Source: an uncultured Bacteroidales bacterium
GTDB lineage: Bacteria > Bacteroidota > Bacteroidia > Bacteroidales > Paludibacteraceae
Assembly: GCA_949297975.1 (NCBI GenBank)
Contig: CASFUX010000193.1
Span: forward strand, 1-49,476
DNA: 49,476 bases
Reading direction: 5' to 3'
Under the pieces are notes generated by a model. The model did not search any database. It saw only the letters and a program-made list of their open reading frames with translations, and had not been told where the DNA came from. Within the stretch, counting starts at the first letter, position 1. Each line of letters begins with the position of its first letter. Position numbers and translations under genes: made by a program. Shown here one piece after another: positions 31,820 to 41,287 of the stretch.

Positions 31820-34800
31820 TTAAAATTGTACATTAAGTCCAATGGTTACTGAAGTTGAAATAGGATAAGCCAAATTCGGATTTTCTGGGTCAAGTCCTGT
31901 AAACTTACGACTCTTAACAGTGAATAGATTCTGTCCACTCACGTAGAAACGGATGTTATCAAACTTGATTTTTTGTACTGCGGATTTCGGCAACGAATAG
32001 CCTACCTGCAAATTACGCAACTTCAAGTACGAGCCAGGCTCTAGATAATAGGTCGAAAGACGGCCTTCATCGTTATCGTTGCTATAAGATATCATCGGAA
32101 TATCCGAATTGGGATTGCTCACCGGGTCGAATGCATCAAGCAATCGCACGCCTTTGTTCATACCTGTTTCCGCCACCGCCCAGAAATCGGTGAACTGCTT
32201 TACATTGTTCTGTACCAAATTTCCGCACAAACCTTGGAAGAACATGGTAAGGTCGAAACCTTTATAGGCAAGATATACATTCAGGCCGAATTCCACTTTC
32301 GGGTGAGGATCGCCCAGCCACGTGCGGTCGTTGATATCAATAATGCCATCTTCCTTCAAATTAGCATAACGAATACGTCCTAAACCTTTTCCCGGCTGGT
32401 TTACATAATTATCTACCTGATCTTGTGTGCGGAACAATCCATCCGCCACATATCCATAGTAAGAGTTGATAGGACGCCCCAGGATGTTGTCATCTACCGT
32501 ACCGCCGTAAGTAAGCAATACACTTTCTGGCAAGTCTGTAATTTTGTTACGGAATCCCGACACATTGGCAACCACGTCATATTCCAGTCCAAAAGCTGTT
32601 TTGTTGCGGTATCCCAGACTTAGTTCTATACCTTGATTCTCCATGGAAGCCCCATTCACCCACTGATCACCCCCTTCACCTATTGTACCCAAATAAGCTG
32701 GCTTCACAAGGATGTCTTTTGTGTTCTTCAAATACCATTCTGCCGTACCGTAAAGAGTTGAATTGAAAAAAGCAAAATCAATACCGACATTTGTCATCGT
32801 GGTTGTTTCCCAGCGGATATTGTCGTTGGCGCGTTGCGTCATTTTGTAACCGGAAGGCAACATGCCTGTATCATTTCCTTCAATGTCATAAGCTGTACCG
32901 TCATTTACGCCATCGCCGCCTCCACCATTATAGCTGGGAACGAGGATAGTCCGATTGGCAAGATTGTCTATTTCTTGATTACCAGTTTGGCCCCATGCTG
33001 CACGAAGTTTCAAATCCGATACCACACCAGCTGCATCTTCCATAAAGCTTTCCTCACTGATACGCCACCCTGCCGAAAATGCGGGGAATGTACCGAAACG
33101 ATTCTGTTTGCCGAAGCGCGACGAACCATCACGACGCACCGTGGCAGAAAGCAAATAGCGGTCATCATACACATAATTGACTTTTCCAAAGAACGAAAGC
33201 AGCTTGTAACCTGTCGCATTACCATAGGCGTACATTTCACCCGTACCGACATCTGGCCACATAAAATCAGGAATTTCCAATTCATAATCACGACGTTCAG
33301 CGTCAAAAGAGATGTCCTGTTGGTTGAACATTTCCATCCCAACAAGAAAATCCATGCGATTCTTACCAAACGAAAGGTCATAAGTAACCGTATTCGACCA
33401 GTTCCACTTCATCCAGTGACGCTGCCCCATTTTAGAAGTTGAATAACCCGGGCCCAAACGTCCACTATAAGTAAAGCCAAGCGAGCGTTGATAGAAATTG
33501 CCGTAATCCACCCCAAAGTTAGACTTCAAGTGTAAATTCTTTATTGGTTCTATGTCAATGTAAGCATTACCAAAAAGTCTCCAATAAGTATAGGGATTGT
33601 TTTTATTTGCATCAAGCACACGCATAGGGTTATCACGGTCGTTCATACCTGAAGTCACACTGGCCCAATCACCATCCAACTTCTTGACCGGCATAATGGG
33701 CAAAGCCATCTTGGCCATGTCAAGCACTCCACCAGGCATACTTAATTCTTGCGTACGATTAAGAGTGAAATTTTCTCCGATTGTTACCTGGTCGTTGAAA
33801 AGCTTGTATGAGGAATTAAGACGGGCGGAAATGCGACTGAATTCGGTCGTTTTTACCGTACCTTTATTGTCAAGGTATCCCAACGAGAAGAAAGTGTTCG
33901 CTTTGTCTGAACCATGGCTCAACGAAAGATTGTAAGACTGCATGAAACCTGTGCGTGTCAACTCGTCAAACCAATCCGTATCAGCAGAAGGCATCGTGTA
34001 AGTACCATCATACGAGTCAACATACTGGGGGACACGCATCCCATTCAGCGTGGCATAACCATTGGCACCAATCGTATAGTCATACAGATAGCCGATCGTA
34101 TTGTCATCTGGGTTCAAGCCCGCATTCACCCTCGAACGGAAGAGGGCTTCACCATATTGAGCGGTATTCATCATCTCCACATCCTTGCCATAGAAGCTAC
34201 TGGTGACATAAGCATCAAAATTTACTTTTGTTTCTCCTTCTTTCCCTCCTTTCGTTGTTATAATAATGACACCATTGCCCGCTCGCGAGCCATAAATGCT
34301 TGCCGATGAAGCGTCTTTCAAAACTTGAATACTGGCAATATCGTTGGAATTCAATTCATGCATTCCTGCTTTAGTCGGTACTCCATCTATAATATAGAGC
34401 GGATCATTGTTATTCAATGTACCAATACCACGGATGCGTACCGTCGATGCCCCGCTTGGATTACCATCTGCCGTAATTGACATCCCAGCTACACGCCCCT
34501 GCAAAGCTTTAATCGGGTTGTTTTCCGGGACATTCTGGATTTCATCCATATTTACTACTGAAATCGCACCCGTTAAATCTGCCTTGCGCTGTGTCGTATA
34601 ACCAGTCACCACCACTTGTTCCAATAAGTGCGTATCTTCAGCAAGAAAAACCTTAATATCAGACTGCCCGCTTAAACGGATTTCCTGTGTTACAAAGCCA
34701 ATGTACGACACCTCCAATACAGCGTCTTCGTCCGCCATAATGGAAAAAGCACCATCTATGTCCGTCACTGTACCGAATTTAGAACCTTTTACCACGATAT

Positions 34801-34963
34801 TCGCTCCGATGATGGGTTCGTCATCCGCCTGCGAATACACCACACCTCTTACATTTCTTGCCTGCGCATAAAATGGCAACGCAATAGCCAAACAGCAAGC
34901 CAATAGAAGAAACCTCACACTACAGGCTTCAAATCTTTTCTTTTTCATACATCTGTTTTTCAT
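31820..34963 (-). CDS. SusC/RagA-family TonB-dependent outer-membrane transporter
   Basis: The 1047-residue protein has a signal peptide, a carboxypeptidase-like beta domain (VRGVVYSQADDEPIIGANI ... VSYIGF), a TonB-box region (LEQVVVTGYTTQRK), a plug with GIGTLNNNDPLYIIDGVP, and a long beta-barrel ending VTIGLNVQF. It imports bound glycan with energy from TonB. It is the first gene of the fructan locus. ATG 34963 and ATG 34948 (MKKKRFEA) are both possible starts. A -7 box lies 47 bases upstream of the first. The locus is visibly more A/T-rich than gyrA or dsbD. Confidence 0.96.
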   Translation of the reverse strand: MKNRCMKKKRFEACSVRFLLLACCLAIALPFYAQARNVRGVVYSQADDEPIIGANIVVKGSKFGTVTDIDGAFSIMADEDAVLEVSYIGFVTQEIRLSGQSDIKVFLAEDTHLLEQVVVTGYTTQRKADLTGAISVVNMDEIQNVPENNPIKALQGRVAGMSITADGNPSGASTVRIRGIGTLNNNDPLYIIDGVPTKAGMHELNSNDIASIQVLKDASSASIYGSRAGNGVIIITTKGGKEGETKVNFDAYVTSSFYGKDVEMMNTAQYGEALFRSRVNAGLNPDDNTIGYLYDYTIGANGYATLNGMRVPQYVDSYDGTYTMPSADTDWFDELTRTGFMQSYNLSLSHGSDKANTFFSLGYLDNKGTVKTTEFSRISARLNSSYKLFNDQVTIGENFTLNRTQELSMPGGVLDMAKMALPIMPVKKLDGDWASVTSGMNDRDNPMRVLDANKNNPYTYWRLFGNAYIDIEPIKNLHLKSNFGVDYGNFYQRSLGFTYSGRLGPGYSTSKMGQRHWMKWNWSNTVTYDLSFGKNRMDFLVGMEMFNQQDISFDAERRDYELEIPDFMWPDVGTGEMYAYGNATGYKLLSFFGKVNYVYDDRYLLSATVRRDGSSRFGKQNRFGTFPAFSAGWRISEESFMEDAAGVVSDLKLRAAWGQTGNQEIDNLANRTILVPSYNGGGGDGVNDGTAYDIEGNDTGMLPSGYKMTQRANDNIRWETTTMTNVGIDFAFFNSTLYGTAEWYLKNTKDILVKPAYLGTIGEGGDQWVNGASMENQGIELSLGYRNKTAFGLEYDVVANVSGFRNKITDLPESVLLTYGGTVDDNILGRPINSYYGYVADGLFRTQDQVDNYVNQPGKGLGRIRYANLKEDGIIDINDRTWLGDPHPKVEFGLNVYLAYKGFDLTMFFQGLCGNLVQNNVKQFTDFWAVAETGMNKGVRLLDAFDPVSNPNSDIPMISYSNDNDEGRLSTYYLEPGSYLKLRNLQVGYSLPKSAVQKIKFDNIRFYVSGQNLFTVKSRKFTGLDPENPNLAYPISTSVTIGLNVQF

Positions 34964-35009
34964 TTAATTGTTTAACATGCTAAAAATAAATTTGGAAGTA
35001 ATCCGGTTG

Positions 35010-35017
35010 CAAAAGTA
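35010..35017 (-). promoter_or_regulatory. -7 box of the susC promoter
   Basis: TACTTTTG followed by CAACC on the minus strand matches TAnnTTTG. No good TTTG lies at the usual -33 spacing, which fits a promoter that needs an activator such as the hybrid regulator. Confidence 0.5.
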
Positions 35018-35083
35018 CCCCATAAGCATATTTCACAATTATAAATAATGTTTCATACTATTACACTTTTGTTACACCCCCTA

Positions 35084-35132
35084 AAACAAACGAGGCAAAT
35101 ACACCTCAGTTGGTTTATTTGCCTTGTTTTCT
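35084..35132 (-). terminator. mnmA terminator
   Basis: On the minus strand AGGCAAATA and TATTTGCCT arms (35116-35124 and 35093-35101) are followed by CGTTTGTTTTAG. It sits between the mnmA stop and the susC promoter. Confidence 0.65.
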
Positions 35133-35150
35133 TGCTCTATGTTACAAATA

Positions 35151-36212
35151 CTACCCTATCTCCCCACTGCCGATGCAGATATGCGACTGCGCATCGTACA
35201 CCACACCGAACTGACCACGGGCAATACCCTGGAGTTTTTCCTCGGACACGATGCGGTAGCCGCCGCTTGTCTTATAGAGTTTGCCCCGTGTGAACTCGGG
35301 GGTGTGGCGTATCTTGAAAGTCACATCCACGGGCATGGGACGGCCTTCCCACGGGTTGTCGGTGATGAAGTTAAAATCGCGCATGGAGAACTCGCGGCCG
35401 TACTGCTTCTCGGTGTCATAACCCTTGGACACGAACACTACGTTGCCCGGCACGTCCTTTCCTACCACGTACCATGGCCCGCCGGAGAGCGAAAGCCCCT
35501 TGCGCTGCCCCACGGTGTGAAACCAATAGCCCCGGTGCGTACCCAATATCTTGCCGGTTTCCACTTCGACTATCGGACCTTCCTTCTCGCCCAGATAACG
35601 AGCGATGAAGTCATTGTAATTGATTTTCCCCAAGAAGCAGATGCCCTGGCTGTCGTGCCGCTTGGCACTGGGCAGGTTGGCCTCGGCGGCGATACGGCGC
35701 ACTTCGTCCTTCATCAGATGCCCCACCGGGAACATCAGCTTGGACACCTGCAAATTGTCCAACTGCGCCAGGAAGTCGGTCTGGTCCTTCAACGGGTCCT
35801 TGGCCGTAGAAAGGTACACCTTGCCGTCCTGCTCCGTGATGGTGGCATAGTGTCCGGTGGCCGTCTTGTCATACGCCTTGCCCACCCGCTGCTCGAACAC
35901 GCCGAACTTGATGAGCTTGTTGCACATCACGTCGGGGTTGGGGGTCAAGCCCTTCCTCACCTTGTCGATGGTGTAGGCCACCACGTTGTCCCAATAGTCG
36001 CGGTGCAAGTCCACTATCTCCAACTTGCAACCGTACTTGTGCGCAATGAGCGTGGCCATCTCGATATCTTCCTCCGATGTGCAATGCAGTTCGTCATCAT
36101 CGTTCGAGCCTATCTTGATGTAAAACAAATCCGGCGTGTACCCCGCTTCCTTCAGCAGATGTACCGCCACGGAGCTATCGACCCCGCCGGAAAGAAGTGT
36201 CGCTATTCGCAT
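35151..36212 (-). CDS. mnmA: tRNA-specific 2-thiouridylase
   Basis: MnmA puts sulfur on U34 of Lys, Glu and Gln tRNAs. The 353-residue protein has the ATP PP-loop [11 protein letters not shown] (residues 7-17), the catalytic-cysteine region [13 protein letters not shown], the second cysteine region [16 protein letters not shown], and the C-terminal beta-barrel. Length and motifs are typical. A -7 box TATTTTTG lies at 36282-36289 on the minus strand. It is separated from gldN by a terminator, so it is probably a single-gene unit. Confidence 0.96.
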   Translation of the reverse strand: MRIATLLSGGVDSSVAVHLLKEAGYTPDLFYIKIGSNDDDELHCTSEEDIEMATLIAHKYGCKLEIVDLHRDYWDNVVAYTIDKVRKGLTPNPDVMCNKLIKFGVFEQRVGKAYDKTATGHYATITEQDGKVYLSTAKDPLKDQTDFLAQLDNLQVSKLMFPVGHLMKDEVRRIAAEANLPSAKRHDSQGICFLGKINYNDFIARYLGEKEGPIVEVETGKILGTHRGYWFHTVGQRKGLSLSGGPWYVVGKDVPGNVVFVSKGYDTEKQYGREFSMRDFNFITDNPWEGRPMPVDVTFKIRHTPEFTRGKLYKTSGGYRIVSEEKLQGIARGQFGVVYDAQSHICIGSGEIG

Positions 36213-36281
36213 ATTTTTACTGAAATATAGAGGTTTCCATTCAGAGATACCACAGAGGAGGCATCTTTACAAAATCATTTG

Positions 36282-36289
36282 CAAAAATA
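36282..36289 (-). promoter_or_regulatory. -7 box of the mnmA promoter
   Basis: TATTTTTG followed by CAAATG on the minus strand, 70 bases upstream of the mnmA start; no clear -33 TTTG is present. Confidence 0.45.
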
Positions 36290-36322
36290 GGACTATTCTC
36301 GCTTCATCTATCCTCTTTCAAA

Positions 36323-36365
36323 CAAAAAAAGCGTAGCAGACCGCCTCTCGGCTTACCGCTACGCT
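36323..36365 (-). terminator. terminator of the T9SS core operon
   Basis: Minus-strand stem AGCGTAGC / GCTACGCT (36358-36365 and 36330-36337) is followed by a run of seven or more T. It lies 28 bases beyond the gldN stop. Confidence 0.85.
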
Positions 36366-36392
36366 GCCAGTAGAATATAAATTATTCCCTTA

Positions 36393-37322
36393 TTAGTATT
36401 CCCACAAGTCCTGCTCGAAGTTGAGCAATTCTGTTTCGATACGTTTCTGCTCCTTCTTCACGTAGGCTTCGAACTTTTCTTCGTCCACCATCTGGTCATA
36501 GTCGAGCAACATGCGCCCGAACATGTTGTTGTCGCCCAGCAGATAGCTGTTGTACAACCGTTGGGCAAAGAATTCGTCCATGGTGAGGCGTTGCACCTCG
36601 TTGCCGTTGTTGATCATGTACTGCTTGGCCAAATAAGGACGCAAGTCATCAAACAGCACCCAGAACAGGATGCTGGTGTGCAACGACGACATGGCCGATG
36701 CATCCTGCTTGTGCGGATGCGCCGAGTACATGGGGGCGATGCCGATGATTTTCGAATACAGGCGGGAAGAATGCTTGTCGAAGAAAATCACCTCCTGAAT
36801 GATGTATTTCAACTGGTTCTTCACATAGTAGCTGAAGTTATCCACATTCAGCGTGGGCGTGCCCAGCGCATCGGCCTCAATCAAGTAGGCATTTTCCTCG
36901 TCCTCCGATTCCTTGGGCAGCTGGGTATTGGCCTGCAAGTCCTCCGCCGTGAGCGGACGGCTGTATTGCGGCAGAAATTCCACGCCGCGTTCGTAAGCGG
37001 TAAGACCATCTTCGCAAATAGCATCCAACATCACCTTGAACAAATTCCGATACGTAGGATTGTCATACCGGGTGGGGAAGTACAGGCGATAATTCTGCTT
37101 CTCGCGCATGTCGATGACGCGGTACACCACCCGTGCCCACACAATGTCGTCCGCCCGGTGCGATATCACGGCAATCGTGTCGGCCAGCGCGTCCAGTTCG
37201 GTGGTCTGCAAGCGGATTTTCCCGCTTTGGTCAAAGAACGGGAAAGCGGTCTTTTGCGCCTCTACCGAGCATAACGAGCATAAAGCGAACAACAATACTA
37301 CTATGGAAAGTCTATTTCTCAT
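36393..37322 (-). CDS. gldN: Type IX secretion / gliding protein GldN (PorN)
   Basis: GldN forms periplasmic rings with the lipoprotein GldK around the type IX secretion channel. The 309-residue protein has a signal peptide (MRNRLSIVVLLFALCSLCSVEAQ) and family features such as WARVVYRVIDMREKQNYRLYFP and GIAPMYSAHP. It is the last gene of porP-gldK-gldL-gldM-gldN. I chose ATG 37322 because the hydrophobic signal begins there; ATG 37331 would add MCF. A strong terminator follows. Confidence 0.93.
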   Translation of the reverse strand: MRNRLSIVVLLFALCSLCSVEAQKTAFPFFDQSGKIRLQTTELDALADTIAVISHRADDIVWARVVYRVIDMREKQNYRLYFPTRYDNPTYRNLFKVMLDAICEDGLTAYERGVEFLPQYSRPLTAEDLQANTQLPKESEDEENAYLIEADALGTPTLNVDNFSYYVKNQLKYIIQEVIFFDKHSSRLYSKIIGIAPMYSAHPHKQDASAMSSLHTSILFWVLFDDLRPYLAKQYMINNGNEVQRLTMDEFFAQRLYNSYLLGDNNMFGRMLLDYDQMVDEEKFEAYVKKEQKRIETELLNFEQDLWEY

Positions 37323-37355
37323 AAAACACATCCTCCTTGATTGGATAAGTAAATT

Positions 37356-38891
37356 TTAAACGATTTCTATCTGAAGCAAGCCCAATGTACGGATTTTGCC
37401 ATCCGGCCCCTTGGCTTTTATGTTCCTGAACGTAATGATATCACCACGTTCCAAGCGGTTGATATCCTGCAACTGGCGATTGGTCAGCTTGTCACCGGTA
37501 GCATCCACCGTCCCGATCTTCGTGGTCATGGAGAACGACACCACGTCGAAGTTGGCCTGTATCAGCTCATCCGCGCCGTAGCTGGCAATGATGGCAAACT
37601 TGTCGTCCCGCAAGATGCGTTTGGACAGGCGGCCTTCCTGCACCTGACGTTCCACGCCGCCCGCATCGTAATAACGGATGAACGACTTGGGGTCGGGGAT
37701 ATACTTCACGCGGTATTGCATGTTGCCCATCTGCACAAGTTTGTCCTCCAAACGGGCGGAGACGATGATGTTGATGTCCTTGTCCTGCGTGGGATTGATG
37801 ATGTAGTACGCGCCCGACTTCTGCACGTTGGCTCCACGGGCTGTCACTTCGATATCCTCCGCCGTGACCCCAGGCACCGAGATGCTGAACTTGTTGTCAA
37901 TGCCCAGATAGACCACGTTCAAATCCACATTGGAGATGGTAGCCGTGGGTTCGCCTACCGTATATTCGGAAGCGAATGGATAATTGCGCATGATGCCGTC
38001 GTTGCCCAGCAGACTGATTTGCCCCTCGTACTTCTGCACACCGGTCGAGGTGGCCGGACGTTCGAAAATGCCGTCGCCCCCTATCTGCTTGCCATCGACG
38101 TAATAAGTAGGCCGTGCCGTAGAGTCTACCGCCGAGAGCACGATTTGAGCCGTGTAAGTACTACCTTTCATCACATAATTGGAGTTGGGCACAACCAAGG
38201 CTTCTATCTTGTTCACCCGGAAGTCGGAGGCATCGGTCTGAGCCTTCAGATATTGTATCATGTCTATTTCCGCCGAGCGGACATCACTTTGGTACTTAGT
38301 GAGCAACGTCACCGCTGCTGCAAGCGGCATCATCTCGAACATCGACTGCTCCCAAGTCTTGCCCTTGGGATCGTCCACATTAAACGCTCTTTGGTATATG
38401 GATTGCTTCAAGGTGTCACCTGCCGAAAGATCCACCAACAGCTGGCGGTATTCTTCCAACTTCCTTTTCAGCACCTTGCCGTTGCCTTCCACCAAAGCAT
38501 ATTGCCCTGCCACATCCAAATTGTCTCTCGCCTCAATCTGCACGGCATTGGGGTCAGCATCCTTGCCATCCGCCAAGCGTATCATCTGGTATTTGAAATC
38601 CTGAATGTAATCAAACAACGAGTCTGACTTTTGTTTCACAACATCCGCCTTGTCAAGCCACTCTTTCACCTTGGTCGGATTTAGGTCGTACAGGCTTTGG
38701 AAACTTCCATACAACGCCCCCATCCGTGCATCGGTCGCTTGAATGGAAGAGCGCAGAGACGTATCTACCAACGAGAAGCCTTGCAACACCTCGCTCGACA
38801 CATTCAGTGCCAACATGGCCGTCAGCACCAAATACATCATCCCTATCATTTTCTGCCTCGGGGTTTCCGGACAATTTTTCGCGCCACTCAT
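37356..38891 (-). CDS. gldM: Type IX secretion motor protein GldM (PorM)
   Basis: GldM is the long periplasmic shaft of the rotary T9SS motor, anchored by one inner-membrane helix. The 511-residue protein starts SGAKNCPETPRQKMIGMMYL, with the conserved helix MIGMMYLVLTAMLALNVSSEVLQGF (~15-39). A coiled-coil-rich part and the beta-rich D domains follow. It is 38 bases downstream of gldL and 33 bases upstream of gldN. Length agrees with the family. Confidence 0.95.
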   Translation of the reverse strand: MSGAKNCPETPRQKMIGMMYLVLTAMLALNVSSEVLQGFSLVDTSLRSSIQATDARMGALYGSFQSLYDLNPTKVKEWLDKADVVKQKSDSLFDYIQDFKYQMIRLADGKDADPNAVQIEARDNLDVAGQYALVEGNGKVLKRKLEEYRQLLVDLSAGDTLKQSIYQRAFNVDDPKGKTWEQSMFEMMPLAAAVTLLTKYQSDVRSAEIDMIQYLKAQTDASDFRVNKIEALVVPNSNYVMKGSTYTAQIVLSAVDSTARPTYYVDGKQIGGDGIFERPATSTGVQKYEGQISLLGNDGIMRNYPFASEYTVGEPTATISNVDLNVVYLGIDNKFSISVPGVTAEDIEVTARGANVQKSGAYYIINPTQDKDINIIVSARLEDKLVQMGNMQYRVKYIPDPKSFIRYYDAGGVERQVQEGRLSKRILRDDKFAIIASYGADELIQANFDVVSFSMTTKIGTVDATGDKLTNRQLQDINRLERGDIITFRNIKAKGPDGKIRTLGLLQIEIV

Positions 38892-38929
38892 TTATATAAT
38901 ACTTTATTGGTTGATAGCCCTACCTTCCA

Positions 38930-39820
38930 TCAGCTCAAGGCGTTCAACATGTTACCATATACCTTGTTCAATTCGGTCACTTGAGCCGTCAGTCGGGCAG
39001 CCGACTCTTTGTATTTCTTCACCTCTTCGCCGGCTTCCACGGTCAGTTGCTGCACTTTCTTGTTTTCGGCCGCCACGCTATTCGTGCTGTCGGCCAGCAA
39101 ACGTGCATTTTCCGCTTGCACAGCAATAGCTTCGGACTGTGCCTGAAGATTCTTCAACTGGATTTCATACACGGCGTTCAATGATGCCAAGCTCTTGTTG
39201 ATGCCGTCCACCTTGTCCGCGTACTGCTTGGTGCGGTCCACCACCGTGTTCATGTCGCCGTTCAAGGCTTCGTAGGAGGTCAACAAGTTGCCCGTCACGT
39301 TATTCAGGGACTGCTGCACTTCCGCATACTTGGCCGCCACTTCCGTAGCCGTTTCCATGTGTTCGGTAAACTTCTTGGCCGACCCCATGGCCACAGATAA
39401 CGAACTTAAGTCCTTGGCCGTTTCCGCCAAACCTTTTATTCCCTCCGACAGGCTTGCCAAATCCTTTTCGTCCAGCTTGCCCGTGGCTGTCATCGTACCT
39501 TCCTTGCCCGCAGGCATGCTACCCGCGCCAGCCAATGCCTGGCCTTCGCCATCGAACGAGAACACACGATCCCATTCATACTCCTTGTGAGGTTTTTCAA
39601 ACACCCCGATAGTAAACAATATCGCTTCGGTCAGCATACCTGCGGTCAACAGCACGCCAGCCATCGGCCAGTGCATGATTTTAAACAGTGCACCGACGAT
39701 AACCACCGCCGCACCAACGCTATACACCATCCCTACCGCGCGCTTGCCAGAGTCACTATTATACCAAATGGCAAATTTCGATTGCTTCTTTTCTTTTGGG
39801 GAAGTCTTGTCTTTTTTCAT
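38930..39820 (-). CDS. gldL: Type IX secretion motor protein GldL (PorL)
   Basis: GldL pentamers use proton flow to drive GldM. The 296-residue protein has a basic N-terminus, two inner-membrane helices (~28-48 and ~53-72) with Lys47 (ALFKIMHWP) and Glu65 (MLTEAILF). These positions correspond to charged residues needed for motor function in studied relatives. A long cytoplasmic coiled coil follows. A Gly/Ala-rich stretch (GEGQALAGAGSMPAGKEG) links the two parts. Confidence 0.95.
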   Translation of the reverse strand: MKKDKTSPKEKKQSKFAIWYNSDSGKRAVGMVYSVGAAVVIVGALFKIMHWPMAGVLLTAGMLTEAILFTIGVFEKPHKEYEWDRVFSFDGEGQALAGAGSMPAGKEGTMTATGKLDEKDLASLSEGIKGLAETAKDLSSLSVAMGSAKKFTEHMETATEVAAKYAEVQQSLNNVTGNLLTSYEALNGDMNTVVDRTKQYADKVDGINKSLASLNAVYEIQLKNLQAQSEAIAVQAENARLLADSTNSVAAENKKVQQLTVEAGEEVKKYKESAARLTAQVTELNKVYGNMLNALS

Positions 39821-39853
39821 TGTTATATTAATATGAATAGTTATCTATGTGGT

Positions 39854-41224
39854 TCAATCACCGTTGAAAGAGCGCACGCAGCGGAACCCGATGTATGGGC
39901 GGCATTCGTATTGATACTCGTACGTTTTCGTGCCACATTGCAGGTAATAGGCGATGTCCTTCCACGAACCGCCTTTCACCACCTTGCGCTTCAGCACGTC
40001 CGAGTCGCTGTTCTTCGCGTCGTATTGGAAGTTCGGGTTCATGTCGTACACCAACGTGTTGCTTGACACGCTGTAGGCCGACGAGGTCCACTCGGCCACA
40101 TTGCCCGCCATGTCATACAATCCAAAATCGTTCGGCATGTACGAACCCACTTTCATGGTCGTGGAACCGGTATCGTCCGTGTAATTTCCCTGCATGGGCT
40201 TGAAGTTGGCCATGTAGCAGCCCCTATTGTCACGCACATAATTACCACCCCACGGGTACAGAGACAAACGACGCCCGCCACGGGCGGCATATTCCCACTC
40301 GGCCTCGGTCGGCAGGCGGTAGTCCTGCGCCTTTACTTTATTGGACGCATTGTAATAATCCGTTCTCCAATGGCAGAACGCCTGCGCCTGATCCCACGTC
40401 ACGCCCACCACCGGGTACTGGGCGTAGCCCTGATGCGAGAAGTACATTTTCATGCGGGGATCGTTGTAGGCGTATTGGAAGTCGCGCACCCACGTCATCG
40501 TGTCCGGGTACACGTTCACGATGCGCGATGAAACGAAGTCACGGCGCGACACCAACTTACGGGTAATCGTCTCATGGCGTATCACGCCCGTTTCATCCAC
40601 ATACGAAGTATCGACACGCACCGTGGCATTGGGCGAATAAGCACCCGTATTCACATCGTATTTGTTTTCCGGCAAGGCCGCTTGGTCGTAGTTCAACCAT
40701 TCATAGCGGTATTGCAGCACCGAAGGGTTCATTTCTTTTGTAGGAGAAAGACCATCCTCCCCACTGTAATACATGAACGACAGGATATCGCGAACTTCCT
40801 CATCGTCCGTGTCCCAAGGGATTTTCGCCTTCCAGTTCAGGTGGGCAAATTCCGGATCGGCCAAGTAGGGGTCTTCGCTGTTGCAGGTCAAGCAATAATC
40901 CTCCATGCCCGCCATGACCAAGGCACGCAAGGCAATGGAGTCGCGCACCCACGTCACGAACTGCTTGTATTCGTCGTTTGTCACCTCCGTCTCGTCCATC
41001 CAAAACGCATCGACCGTCACGTTGACCGACTTGTCGTTGATGCCACCGATGGCCGACTGGTCGTTGGGACCCATCAGGAACGTGCCTTTCTTCACGAACA
41101 CCATGCCATAAGGTACGGCTTCAACAAACGAGCCGTTCACACCCATGCCGACCAACTCGCCGGCCGGTTTGTTGCAGGCGAAAAACAAAAAGGGAAGAGC
41201 AAAAATTATCAGTTTCTGTTTCAT
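39854..41224 (-). CDS. gldK: Type IX secretion lipoprotein GldK (PorK)
   Basis: An outer-membrane lipoprotein of the SUMF1/formylglycine-generating-enzyme fold that forms the T9SS ring with GldN. The 456-residue protein has a lipobox (PFLFFAC, Cys17), then SUMF1 features: MVFVKKGTFLMG, AFWMDETEVTNDEYKQFV, RLPTEAEWEYAARGG, and DMAGNVAEWT. The C-terminus is YIGFRCVRSF. I chose ATG 41224 (MKQKLIIF); an ATG at 41239 would add MNDMV. It lies between porP and gldL in the standard order. Confidence 0.95.
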   Translation of the reverse strand: MKQKLIIFALPFLFFACNKPAGELVGMGVNGSFVEAVPYGMVFVKKGTFLMGPNDQSAIGGINDKSVNVTVDAFWMDETEVTNDEYKQFVTWVRDSIALRALVMAGMEDYCLTCNSEDPYLADPEFAHLNWKAKIPWDTDDEEVRDILSFMYYSGEDGLSPTKEMNPSVLQYRYEWLNYDQAALPENKYDVNTGAYSPNATVRVDTSYVDETGVIRHETITRKLVSRRDFVSSRIVNVYPDTMTWVRDFQYAYNDPRMKMYFSHQGYAQYPVVGVTWDQAQAFCHWRTDYYNASNKVKAQDYRLPTEAEWEYAARGGRRLSLYPWGGNYVRDNRGCYMANFKPMQGNYTDDTGSTTMKVGSYMPNDFGLYDMAGNVAEWTSSAYSVSSNTLVYDMNPNFQYDAKNSDSDVLKRKVVKGGSWKDIAYYLQCGTKTYEYQYECRPYIGFRCVRSFNGD

Positions 41225-41287
41225 AACCATATCATTCAACTATACCAAGTGAATATACCTGTTTTTTCATTACTAACCTGTTTCGGA

